This document shows, piece after piece, positions 10,652 through 19,194 of a stretch of 64,000 bases of DNA. This stretch comes from a virus. Position numbers and translations under genes: made by a program. The DNA lies in the IMG/VR virus record IMGVR_UViG_3300018080_000001, positions 62,001 to 126,000 of that record. The stretch is one strand, 5' to 3'. Position 1 is the first letter of the stretch; each line of letters opens with the position of its first letter. The notes under the pieces were generated by a model, which worked only from the letters and a program-made list of their open reading frames with translations, was not told the origin of the DNA and searched no databases.

Positions 10652-11092
10652 TCAGCTCCTTAATGAACCGCTAACCGGAAAATTAGCAGCCCCAGATACT
10701 GTAATAATTTCTAATTTCCAACGAATTATTCTACCATCAGCTAAATCCGGCCAAAACTGCACGGGAGAAAAATCATAAATAAGTTCTTCTGCCGTTCGCT
10801 GACTAAATTGATAAGTTCTTTGTGCTCGTCTAAGTCTCTCCAAACCGTTTCTGACCAATAATTGAAAATCTAGCATAACCGGCACATTTAATGTTGCCGC
10901 AGAAGGATTATTTTGGTCCAATCCCACAGCAGAATCCAAGCCGCACCCGATTCCACCAATATCTCTAACGTCTGTGGATAAAGTCATTTTACAATCTTGC
11001 TCTGTCTTAGCTTTACCCGTCACCTTTTTATATAAACCTGTGGATAAGCTCCTTACGTAATCTCCATTTTTTATTTGTAGCGTATAAGACAT
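10652..11092 (-). CDS. Probable small baseplate wedge protein (gp25/gp46-like by position)
   Basis: 146 residues. It begins with SYTLQIKNGDYVRS and carries a CKMTLSTD...GCGLD segment, a helix LVRNGLERLRRAQRTYQF and a final W-x-L-x-I-x-TVSG strand. The layout (a short beta start, a conserved Gly-rich turn, a helix, a last strand) and the position directly before the J-like gene match the small wedge protein of contractile tails (T4 gp25, Mu gp46, P2 W). The match is by architecture and gene order and not by strong motif identity, so another small baseplate protein is possible. The ATG of this gene abuts the stop of the next upstream gene (shared base at 11092). Confidence 0.5.
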   Translation of the reverse strand: MSYTLQIKNGDYVRSLSTGLYKKVTGKAKTEQDCKMTLSTDVRDIGGIGCGLDSAVGLDQNNPSAATLNVPVMLDFQLLVRNGLERLRRAQRTYQFSQRTAEELIYDFSPVQFWPDLADGRIIRWKLEIITVSGAANFPVSGSLRS

Positions 11093-11607
11093 TATGGCAC
11101 TTGTTCAGCTTCGCGCATCAAGGCTTGATATATGGCGTCATCCAAAATTTGTACTGACGCAACCAATTGAATCTTTGTATCCTCCCAATAAGATATAAGT
11201 TGGTCCACTTCATCCATATAACTAACCATATTGTGAAAACTTTCTCTGGTAATAGCCAATGAACTCACCGCACTCTCAAACAGACTTCTCGCAGGATCTA
11301 AAAAGTACTCATAAAACTCCGGACAAAATTCAGCTAGCGGTCCTTCCGGTGCACTCATTAACTGTTCTCTGATAGCTTCAATAACCTTTTGAAACTGCTC
11401 CCACAAAAATTCCTCGGCCTTGGCTAAAACATCCCACTGAGCTAACCACGCTCGTAATGCTGCGATTTGAGCATCAATAGCCGCTATAATACTCAGGAGT
11501 AAAGCTTTCAGAGTTTCCAAAATTTTGGAAGCCTGTTCGTAAATCCATCTAGCCACACATTTTGCCAAAGGTCTAGCTGGAGAACCCATATAAAAACTCC
11601 TTCCCAA
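11092..11607 (-). CDS. Helical baseplate-region protein
   Basis: 171 residues, almost entirely predicted helix: Ala/Leu/Glu-rich, with an amphipathic stretch around residues 20-60 (ILETLKALLLSIIAAIDAQI) and further coiled-coil-like segments. I do not recognise a family. It lies between the spike and the small wedge gene and is transcribed with them (it overlaps the next gene by one base). Possible roles are a hub plug, a tape-measure-end connector or an assembly chaperone for the spike; nothing in the sequence decides. It has no signal peptide and the hydrophobic segment is amphipathic, so I do not call it a membrane protein. Confidence 0.55.
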   Translation of the reverse strand: MGRSFYMGSPARPLAKCVARWIYEQASKILETLKALLLSIIAAIDAQIAALRAWLAQWDVLAKAEEFLWEQFQKVIEAIREQLMSAPEGPLAEFCPEFYEYFLDPARSLFESAVSSLAITRESFHNMVSYMDEVDQLISYWEDTKIQLVASVQILDDAIYQALMREAEQVP

Positions 11608-11638
11608 AAATTATATTAACACAAAACATTTACAAACC

Positions 11639-12961
11639 TTAAACAGTCCTAACAGTAGTACTTAAACAAACTGGTGTGGGCAACAATGCAGCTAAAGTTG
11701 CTGCCGCAACTCCCGCAGCAGCTAAAGGCAAATTTGGAGGAAATATTGACGCTGTATTTAAAGAAGCACTAAGAACAGTTAAAAATGTAACCATAGCCGC
11801 AGAAAAACTATCGCCTTTAACCACCCGATCAGTTGCTGCCGCACTTCCTAAATTAACAAAACCGGATAAACTTATGCTAGGAGCGCTAACAGCAACAGAA
11901 GCCGAAGAACTCAAACTCATGGTACCTGTAGAATTTAGACTCATCGAACCACTAGAAGTGATATTAACCGTAACCCCTGTTATATCAACAGAAGTAATTG
12001 CCGTTAAACTTGTACTAAGATTATTTACACTCCACTGGGCCAATGGCGTAGTCCAAGAAAATTTTGTCGCTAAATTAGCAGATACAACAAAATTTCCTAA
12101 TGTATCAATCTTTTCTTCATAAACATCAATATTACCGCTCAAATCCTTTAACAGTGTATAATCTCTTACAAATTGTCCAGCTTCTCCAATCATAGGAGAA
12201 AATAGAGTATCATTAATAACATCCCCACAAGATTTACGCGCTATAGTGGTACCACCAGGAATTAATCCACCATATCGTATATCGTAATTAACTTCCTGTG
12301 CCTGACCACCTCTAGCACTATATATATTAGTCTCTTGTTCATCTGTTGGCAAAACTCTACGTCTAGCACCACCCCTTCTTATTTCTGAAGACTCTCCCAC
12401 ATTTTCTATCTCTAATGTTGTTGTAGTAGTAATATCACCCGTTGGTTTATTTATATTAATACTATGGGGTCCACTACGTATCTTCGCCCTATCGCCTAAG
12501 TGTAAAACAGAATTACGTGCACTCATAAAATCCCAATCACCGGGTCTCAATCTTTCTCTGCCCGATGCAGGACCCCATCCAATTCCACCCCGGGCCTCAT
12601 TTTCTTGATCATATTGATCAAAACCCTCATAGAAAATAGCATGATAACCTAAAGCATAAGCCGTACCATTAGCATCAAACGCAATGAGTAAAGAATCTCC
12701 CACCTGCGGTATATATCGACCCCAGGAAGAACGTAAATAGTTCTTATCACTCTCATTCATTTTGGGTGGAACCGACAAACCTAATAAAGGAATTGTTACT
12801 TTTCTACTGTAAGCTAAGGATTCAAACAATACATTTACAGTCCCCTCATCAACATATACATCAGTTACCCTAGCCCGATGTATACTATTCATAAAAGAAT
12901 TCTCCTTAGACTTACGACTTAAAAAAGAACTAGATTCCTTATTTACAATATTTCTTCCCAT
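11639..12961 (-). CDS. Baseplate central spike protein (gpV/gp5-like OB-fold plus beta-helix)
   Basis: 440 residues. Residues about 27-105 form an OB-like domain (RVTDVYVDEGTVNVLF... IPQVGDSLLIAFDANG) of the type found in P2 gpV and the T4 gp5 N-terminus. After a linker, residues about 310-375 are short repetitive strands rich in Ser/Thr/Val (GVTVNITSSGSMSLNSTG, then SLSSSASVAVSAP), as in the trimeric beta-helix needle of membrane-piercing spikes. There is no lysozyme domain. The ORF directly follows the hub gene (stop and start share the base at 12961), the standard order hub-spike. In such tails the trimer sits under the hub and pierces the outer membrane on contraction. An opposing 148-codon frame inside is a shadow. 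Confidence 0.82.
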   Translation of the reverse strand: MGRNIVNKESSSFLSRKSKENSFMNSIHRARVTDVYVDEGTVNVLFESLAYSRKVTIPLLGLSVPPKMNESDKNYLRSSWGRYIPQVGDSLLIAFDANGTAYALGYHAIFYEGFDQYDQENEARGGIGWGPASGRERLRPGDWDFMSARNSVLHLGDRAKIRSGPHSININKPTGDITTTTTLEIENVGESSEIRRGGARRRVLPTDEQETNIYSARGGQAQEVNYDIRYGGLIPGGTTIARKSCGDVINDTLFSPMIGEAGQFVRDYTLLKDLSGNIDVYEEKIDTLGNFVVSANLATKFSWTTPLAQWSVNNLSTSLTAITSVDITGVTVNITSSGSMSLNSTGTMSLSSSASVAVSAPSISLSGFVNLGSAAATDRVVKGDSFSAAMVTFLTVLSASLNTASIFPPNLPLAAAGVAAATLAALLPTPVCLSTTVRTV

Positions 12962-15423
12962 TACTTCTTCTTATTTGTCTCTACTTTAGTTTGTTTCAGC
13001 AACTCCGCTAAATTATAAGGTCTATTACCATTACCAAAATGCGCGTGTATAGGTCTCCCCCTATCATCTAGCCTACCACCCCAACCTCTAATTTGATTAA
13101 CGTTAATTGTTGTATCAACATTAGAATTCCACACAATACTGTGCTGCAAATTAACTATATTTGCATAATAATTTCGCTTCCTCCAAAAAATAGGTCTATT
13201 TACCATCAAACCAAACATAGGTACTACCGGAATAGATGTATTACGAGCTTCTGCATTAACCCTATTTAATTCAAGAGCACAAAAAAATTGAGCAGCTCTG
13301 TCACCTTCTAAAATACCCCAAACATTACCATCCATCACTCTAACACCCAGTATAGGAATCAACTCCTTTATCGAAGATATTTGATATCTTGTTTCTAAGT
13401 TATTCAGAGCTGTTTGATTCTTAAAATAATTGGGCTGCGCTCTATATACAGTAAGAACACCTTCATCCGTAGAAGTATTGCTAAAACCTAACTGTTCATG
13501 CTCTTCCACAGTAAATTCACGTTCATAATTAAACTCAGCTTTCTTCTCATAATTATATAATTCTAAATCAGCATCAAGCTTTGTAGTCTCAAAAACCATA
13601 CTGGTTAGTTTATCTACATCAGAATATTCACCGTCATATGATTTTGCAAAAATATCGTTATAACTGTTGTTAAAACTTTTATTCACGTCATCAACATAGC
13701 TATCTGCAATTCCATACTTACCCACGAATTCCCCCGGATCAAAATCAAAAAATGGCATTTCAAAGATCACATCGCCTTTAGGCGTAGCATAAAATCTAAA
13801 ATCAATTCTCTGCGCCAAATCATAAATATATGACAATCTATCCCTAAAATGAGAATGGATAGAGCTTATCGTACCCATCCCCCGATCCAAAACATCGCCC
13901 AAATTAGTATCCAAAGTAGCTGGGGCGAAGTAGTAAACTTTACCCCCGCCAACAGGATACTTGTCTAAATTAGTTCCTATAACAGTTATTATATCCTCTA
14001 TCTTCGGCATTCCCGACGTAAGCAATTCAGTAGGTATATCTTCATCTCGATCCAACATATCTGTTAAATCTATTTCCCTAACCCTGTGATGTATAATTTC
14101 ATTCCACTTATTTAAGTCCTCAATACCACTACCCAAAGCCTTATCCCCGGTTGAAGCTTCAGCCCCGTCATATTGAAAATATATATAGTGCAATCCTATG
14201 GCATCTGACCTACGCTTAAATCCAACATTACGAGAACTGGTCACAGCAGCCATATTCAATTTATCCAAGCGTTCTATTCTACCTGCTTGTTTATGTTTTC
14301 TAATTACGTTTTCTCCGGTCTCCGTAAGTGTCTCTGCCCTCACATCAGGACCAGGCAGTATTTTCTCTAGCTCATTCGGACTAATATTCATTATATTGGT
14401 CAAATAATTCAACCTGGCATCCGCATCCATATTAGCTATCTCACGCATTACCGTTTCATTAATAACTTTTTCCGCAGATTGCGAACCAAAAAATATTGTC
14501 TCTAATATTTCAAAAATAGTAAAACCTTCAAAAATTTCTTGAAAAGGAATTACCCCGGTGCTCGAAACAGTATTCAATTCTTCACGAAGAACATCCTCGA
14601 TATTAGGATCAGCTAAACCCGTAGACAATTGAATAAGAGAGTATCTGGCCATTTTTGTTACATCAGTACATGTAATTGTAACATTAGAACTTTTATTTAC
14701 ATCTGAATCCTCAGTATAACTCGTAACAAATCCGGTAAACATCCAATACCATCTGCGTGCGTCAAAAGGATCTCTAAACACTACGCGAACAGGATCATTA
14801 GAATGAAATACGCAATCACCTTCTTGAAAAGGATAATCATGTATAATACCACCCGGATATTTAACTAACTCCGACTCCGAATTGGTAGGATTAACTTTAC
14901 TCCGGTATCCCAATTTTTCCGTTATAACAGATCTCTTGATAGACCCCCACGGAGTCTCAGCATCATAGGCAACTGCTAATTTATTCTCCTCTTGTTCCCT
15001 TAAATTCATCAACTCTTTTTGTACTTCGCTACTAAAAGAATCGACACCAAGATTCTCATCACTAACACCGGAACTAATAGCATCCCAAAGATCCTGATTT
15101 AAATGCTGGAACTCATCTATATTATTATATTCACTCTTTTTTATAGTTCCATCTATATACTTGTTATAATTTGCAATAGATTGTCCTATTGCGATTAAAT
15201 CCTGATGTGTGATAATATAACGGTCTTCATGATTATTAAGGGTAATAGCGCAAGATCCTGGAGTTCTCTCCGCACTACCTCCAGATTGATTTACCCGCAC
15301 AGAAAGAACATCGTTAGTAATTTCTTGCCCATAAATAAATACTCTATACGCAGGAAAAGCTGTCCTATGTACAGTTCCACCGGCCAAAACATCTGCGTAT
15401 GCTACTTCGTCTAAACTTGCCAT
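12961..15423 (-). CDS. Baseplate hub protein (gp27/gpD-like)
   Basis: 820 residues. It starts FPAYRVFIYGQEITNDVLSV, a segment typical of phage late-control gpD/gp27 hub proteins, then VRVNQSGGSAERTPGSCAIT and later 'FRDPFDARRWYWMFTGFVTS', the strand pattern of the hub beta-barrel. A C-terminal tail rich in Lys follows. It is longer than typical hubs (350-400 residues); the extra mass lies in the middle (about residues 270-480, helical and acidic) and may be an insertion. The protein should form the trimeric ring that joins the tail tube to the spike. It sits between a LysM-position baseplate gene and the spike gene. Confidence 0.8.
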   Translation of the reverse strand: MASLDEVAYADVLAGGTVHRTAFPAYRVFIYGQEITNDVLSVRVNQSGGSAERTPGSCAITLNNHEDRYIITHQDLIAIGQSIANYNKYIDGTIKKSEYNNIDEFQHLNQDLWDAISSGVSDENLGVDSFSSEVQKELMNLREQEENKLAVAYDAETPWGSIKRSVITEKLGYRSKVNPTNSESELVKYPGGIIHDYPFQEGDCVFHSNDPVRVVFRDPFDARRWYWMFTGFVTSYTEDSDVNKSSNVTITCTDVTKMARYSLIQLSTGLADPNIEDVLREELNTVSSTGVIPFQEIFEGFTIFEILETIFFGSQSAEKVINETVMREIANMDADARLNYLTNIMNISPNELEKILPGPDVRAETLTETGENVIRKHKQAGRIERLDKLNMAAVTSSRNVGFKRRSDAIGLHYIYFQYDGAEASTGDKALGSGIEDLNKWNEIIHHRVREIDLTDMLDRDEDIPTELLTSGMPKIEDIITVIGTNLDKYPVGGGKVYYFAPATLDTNLGDVLDRGMGTISSIHSHFRDRLSYIYDLAQRIDFRFYATPKGDVIFEMPFFDFDPGEFVGKYGIADSYVDDVNKSFNNSYNDIFAKSYDGEYSDVDKLTSMVFETTKLDADLELYNYEKKAEFNYEREFTVEEHEQLGFSNTSTDEGVLTVYRAQPNYFKNQTALNNLETRYQISSIKELIPILGVRVMDGNVWGILEGDRAAQFFCALELNRVNAEARNTSIPVVPMFGLMVNRPIFWRKRNYYANIVNLQHSIVWNSNVDTTINVNQIRGWGGRLDDRGRPIHAHFGNGNRPYNLAELLKQTKVETNKKK

Positions 15424-15426
15424 TCT

Positions 15427-16212
15427 TTATCCCAAATCGTTCATAAATTCCCTACTCAGATTAGACACCAAAACACTATAAATATAATCCAATGAAGGAT
15501 AAGAATTCTGCGCCGTAAATCCAAAATTATAATTTACACTAAATGGTGTAGGTTCTGCGGAATCTGTAAACTCCAGAGGTCTATCAAAATGTCCAATAAA
15601 AGTAATGAGAGTATTACCAAATAAAGGACTGGAATATGTTATATAATAATAAACAGGTGCCCCACTTCTTGGGTCCATCACAGGTTCTCTAGTAAGCGTA
15701 TGCAAATTATGAAAATTAGCCAACTTAGCAGCGCCCGCCATACTTTTAGCAACACCTTTTTGTTCTAAACCAACTGCGGCATCCCTTTGAGCAATAGTTT
15801 CAGCGGATTTCTGGTTTAACCAATCAACCCCCTTTTCTATACGCCCGGATACCTCATTAACCCAACCCCCTTTTTTATACCCGCCGCGTTTAAGATTTAT
15901 ATTCCCTGTTTGTCCGGAAAACTCCATTTGAAGAATATCATTATTCCTACCGACCCTATTAGTCCAATGAACAAATACAGAACCACCTTGAGTATCTTTT
16001 TTAGTTATACGTTTAGATGAACGAAAAGAAACTGTATTAGGATTCACATGCATACTTACACCAGGAATTCCATAACGCAAGCGATAAGAAGAAGTTAGAT
16101 AAAAAGGTGTGCGCAAAGACACAGCCTCATACGGATTCAGTGCACGTTCCAGAGCTTTGGCAAAATTAGGGATACTACTAGTCTCATTAAATAATTGTGC
16201 AATGGCAGTCAT
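15427..16212 (-). CDS. Baseplate/tail protein between tape measure and hub
   Basis: 261 residues. The core reads PGVSMHVNPNTVSFRSSKRI, then QGGSVFVHWTNRVGR and DILQMEFSGQTGNI, followed by a helical linker and 'YYYITYSSPLFGNTLITFIG' with a final 'FSVNYNFGFT' strand. Proteins with an N-P-x-x-[VI]-x-[FW] strand at this position (between tape measure and hub) in myoviruses play the part of T4 gp53/gp48-like or XkdP-like tube-end proteins. I therefore infer a tube-to-hub connector, but no specific family is claimed. The stop is 3 bases before the next ATG. Confidence 0.55.
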   Translation of the reverse strand: MTAIAQLFNETSSIPNFAKALERALNPYEAVSLRTPFYLTSSYRLRYGIPGVSMHVNPNTVSFRSSKRITKKDTQGGSVFVHWTNRVGRNNDILQMEFSGQTGNINLKRGGYKKGGWVNEVSGRIEKGVDWLNQKSAETIAQRDAAVGLEQKGVAKSMAGAAKLANFHNLHTLTREPVMDPRSGAPVYYYITYSSPLFGNTLITFIGHFDRPLEFTDSAEPTPFSVNYNFGFTAQNSYPSLDYIYSVLVSNLSREFMNDLG

Positions 16213-19194
16213 CTAATCCTCCAATGTAAATATAGAAGGTAATCCACCCCATTCACCTTCTTTTTCTCTTCCTCGTTCTTTTTCAATCTCTCTCAACTGT
16301 ACCATGGGCGGCAACTCCTGCTTTCGAATAAAACGCGCCTCTTCTTTTTCCCGCCATTTAGCCGCATCCGTAGCTTCTTTCGTTACTTTACCCCCAGAAC
16401 CCCAGAAAGAAGCCCTATTAATATTAAGGGTATTTACTTTACCCCTAGTAAATTTAGGCATTGCTACACGTTTACTTGGATCTCTGGGTCCATAACCTTT
16501 ACCCAAGGTGCTATGATAAAAATAGGTAGCTCCACCCGTAGGATCTAAAGCACGACCCTCAAGAATTTTTCTAGCTAATTCACGACTCTCTTTAGTAGCT
16601 TCGCGTTTAGTTGCATAAGGGCGCATCTTCCCACCTTTAGTTGTGCCCTGTCTACCAAATCCCGTACCGCCTGTTATAACCTCTTCCAAAGTCTGTCCGA
16701 ACCCACCTTGTTTTAGTCTGTTTAAAGCAGTAAATCCAATTCCCGCAGCTTCAATTTCCCTAGTCCCTGTAAGCGGCTTACGACCCATTTCACTACGTAT
16801 CATTCGGGCCAATGCTTCTTCATCCACTTCACTATAAGAACGCATTCCCATTCTAGTTTCTGTAATAGCAGATTCATCCCCAAATAATAACCCACAACGT
16901 GGACAATTACCCATCAACATCAAATTAATATTACCTAATTGATCAGTTCCACTGGAGACTATAGACAGCTGGCCTCCAACCCATTGCTCTTCTTCCAATC
17001 TGATCTGACCTTCGGGTGTTTCTAGATAAGATTCTGCAATAGGAACTTCATAAGTAGCCTCTTCCGTCCCTACTTCTACGGGAACGGTTACAACTCTAAT
17101 AGTCTCCGTAGTAGGAGTATAGCGTTCCACCATACGGGGAACTTCCTCAGACCCCATACCAATTTGAGGTACAGAATGAGGAACTCTTATACGTACAGGA
17201 TTAAGTCTCGGATAAATAGAGGGTAAAACTTCTGCTCGTTCTTCTGGAGTTAACTTCTGTATTTCTTCCGAAGACAGAATTGCAATGGGTTGACCCTCTT
17301 GCTCCTTTTCCCCTTTACCTAATGGATCAAATTCTATAGCCCTAGCTAAATTATCAAAAGTTGATCCTAATATTGTTTTTCCCGATCTTTCAGCGGCACC
17401 TTTCATATCTCGTAAACCACCTATCATCTGTTTAAAACCTTTATCCATACCAGAAGACAGATCGCCTACTTTACTTAACAGTATTTCATTAGCCTCTTCA
17501 TCACCACGCAGGTAATTTATTATCATTTGTGGTACAGATCTAAAGAATCCAATCAAAGTAGCTAGTAGATTCCCCATTACACTGAGAATACCTTCACCCA
17601 TCTTAGAAATACCTTGCATCCATTCATTCATATTACGCTGAAATCTACTTTGTTTTTGCTTTTCAGTTTGAAGAGATTCCTGAATAGTCTTTATATTTTT
17701 ATCCACAATTTCTTCCGCTCTTTTTATATCTCCCTCATCTATCGCCCTTTTAACCATCATAATACTATTAGAACCCTCTACTCCCATCTTAAGACCGCTG
17801 GCTTCTTGTAAAATATATTTGGCTAAAGTTTCGTCACCTTGGGCAGCACGCAACACTACACCGCCCAATTTTTCTATAAATTTCATCAGTTCATCTTTTC
17901 TCCCACCTTCGGCGACCCTACTAAAAGCTTCCTGCATCTTTTGTATAGCGTCTAAGCCCTTACCAAAACCCATCTCCTCGCCAATCATCATCTTCCACTC
18001 ATTGGACATATTAACGATACTGGATGCCATCTGGGTTAAACCCATTGCCGCTTGTCTACCAGCAAATTGACGAGGAACACCCATTTTTTCAAAGCTATCT
18101 TGTAGAGTCATAGATAAATCAATAACATCATCAATATCAAATCCAAATTTCTGTAAGGAACCCGCCGCACTCTCCACATTTTTAGTAAATTGTTGAACAC
18201 CTATACCAGATTCCATACCCGCAGAAATCATCTTAAGCGTAGTGTCTCTTGCCTCACCTAAAGTCTTTCCATACTCGGATATATAAGTAATAGTCCTTCT
18301 GGCTGTATCACCACCCGCTAATTCCAACATCTTATCAATACCCAGGGTCAAAGTAAGATAATTATCAGCAACCCCGCGAATATCCGTATCTACTTCGCTT
18401 AGCATCTGTTCAATAGTCAATCCACCTTCGGCAAACGCTTGTGCAACCCCTTGAACTTCTTGCCTAGCAATACCATAAAATTGCTGTAGATTTTCCTGCA
18501 ATTTAGAAATATAATTGGTTCCTGATCGGACCATCCTATCTACAGCACTATCATACATAGTAATCAATATATTGGTTACTTCTCCAGCTTCACGTTGTAT
18601 TCTATCTCTCCGCTGAAAACCAAAAGCCATCCACATCACACCACCGGCTAAAATAGCACCTGGCAATGGTAAGTGTACTTTTCTTAACATACCTGTAATA
18701 GAATTCTTTAAACTTTTTACTTCTCTACCAATAACGCTTTTTTCAAATTTTCTCTGTTTTTCTCTGCGCTCCCTTTCCTTTCGCTTCTTCTCTTCTTCTT
18801 TTAGTTTCCGCTCTTCTTCATTAAAATCTATTTCCGTAACTACTTTATCTTGTTCCACAACCTCTTTTGTAACCTCATTAGACAATAAAGAAAATTTTTC
18901 TGTTGCGTCATCTAAAGTATTATTAAAAAGTGACAAAGAAATACCGGACTTCTCTGCAAAAGAAATAAATGTATTGGAAATAGCATTTTTTTGATTTTCA
19001 ATTAAATTTATAGTTTCTTCAATATTCTCTAAACCTTCTATATTCAACTCTTTAACGGCTTCTTTAAAATAATCTATAGAGTCAAGCATATCATCGAACG
19101 CATCTGCATTCTCATCAGAAACTTCAGCAATAGCAGATCCCAACTCGGTAAATCTGGTCTTTACTTCTTCTACTTGAGTTGGATCTACGAGCAT
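16213..19194 (-). CDS. Second tape measure protein with C-terminal SleB-type murein hydrolase domain
   Basis: 993 residues. Residues 1-160 are coiled coil, followed by a short hydrophobic segment (about 175-195) and a tape-measure core clearly paralogous to the gene just upstream (shared GLDKM, a stretch on 'MGVPRQFAGRQAAMGL', 'EGILSVMGNLLA'). From about residue 790 it carries a cell-wall hydrolase of SleB/CwlJ type: ARMIRSEMG (catalytic Glu near residue 802), ALNRLKQGGFG and ILEGRALDPTGGATYFYH. SleB domains cleave peptidoglycan glycan strands. Such a fusion would let the tape measure open the cell wall as it is ejected. The ATG is 0 bases from the TAG of the paralogue. A CPRCG motif (about residues 757-761) could be half of a zinc site. 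Confidence 0.85.
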   Translation of the reverse strand: MLVDPTQVEEVKTRFTELGSAIAEVSDENADAFDDMLDSIDYFKEAVKELNIEGLENIEETINLIENQKNAISNTFISFAEKSGISLSLFNNTLDDATEKFSLLSNEVTKEVVEQDKVVTEIDFNEEERKLKEEEKKRKERERREKQRKFEKSVIGREVKSLKNSITGMLRKVHLPLPGAILAGGVMWMAFGFQRRDRIQREAGEVTNILITMYDSAVDRMVRSGTNYISKLQENLQQFYGIARQEVQGVAQAFAEGGLTIEQMLSEVDTDIRGVADNYLTLTLGIDKMLELAGGDTARRTITYISEYGKTLGEARDTTLKMISAGMESGIGVQQFTKNVESAAGSLQKFGFDIDDVIDLSMTLQDSFEKMGVPRQFAGRQAAMGLTQMASSIVNMSNEWKMMIGEEMGFGKGLDAIQKMQEAFSRVAEGGRKDELMKFIEKLGGVVLRAAQGDETLAKYILQEASGLKMGVEGSNSIMMVKRAIDEGDIKRAEEIVDKNIKTIQESLQTEKQKQSRFQRNMNEWMQGISKMGEGILSVMGNLLATLIGFFRSVPQMIINYLRGDEEANEILLSKVGDLSSGMDKGFKQMIGGLRDMKGAAERSGKTILGSTFDNLARAIEFDPLGKGEKEQEGQPIAILSSEEIQKLTPEERAEVLPSIYPRLNPVRIRVPHSVPQIGMGSEEVPRMVERYTPTTETIRVVTVPVEVGTEEATYEVPIAESYLETPEGQIRLEEEQWVGGQLSIVSSGTDQLGNINLMLMGNCPRCGLLFGDESAITETRMGMRSYSEVDEEALARMIRSEMGRKPLTGTREIEAAGIGFTALNRLKQGGFGQTLEEVITGGTGFGRQGTTKGGKMRPYATKREATKESRELARKILEGRALDPTGGATYFYHSTLGKGYGPRDPSKRVAMPKFTRGKVNTLNINRASFWGSGGKVTKEATDAAKWREKEEARFIRKQELPPMVQLREIEKERGREKEGEWGGLPSIFTLED

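Noticed and set aside
11676-12122. 148-codon plus-strand frame
   Set aside because: Antisense of the spike beta-helix repeats.
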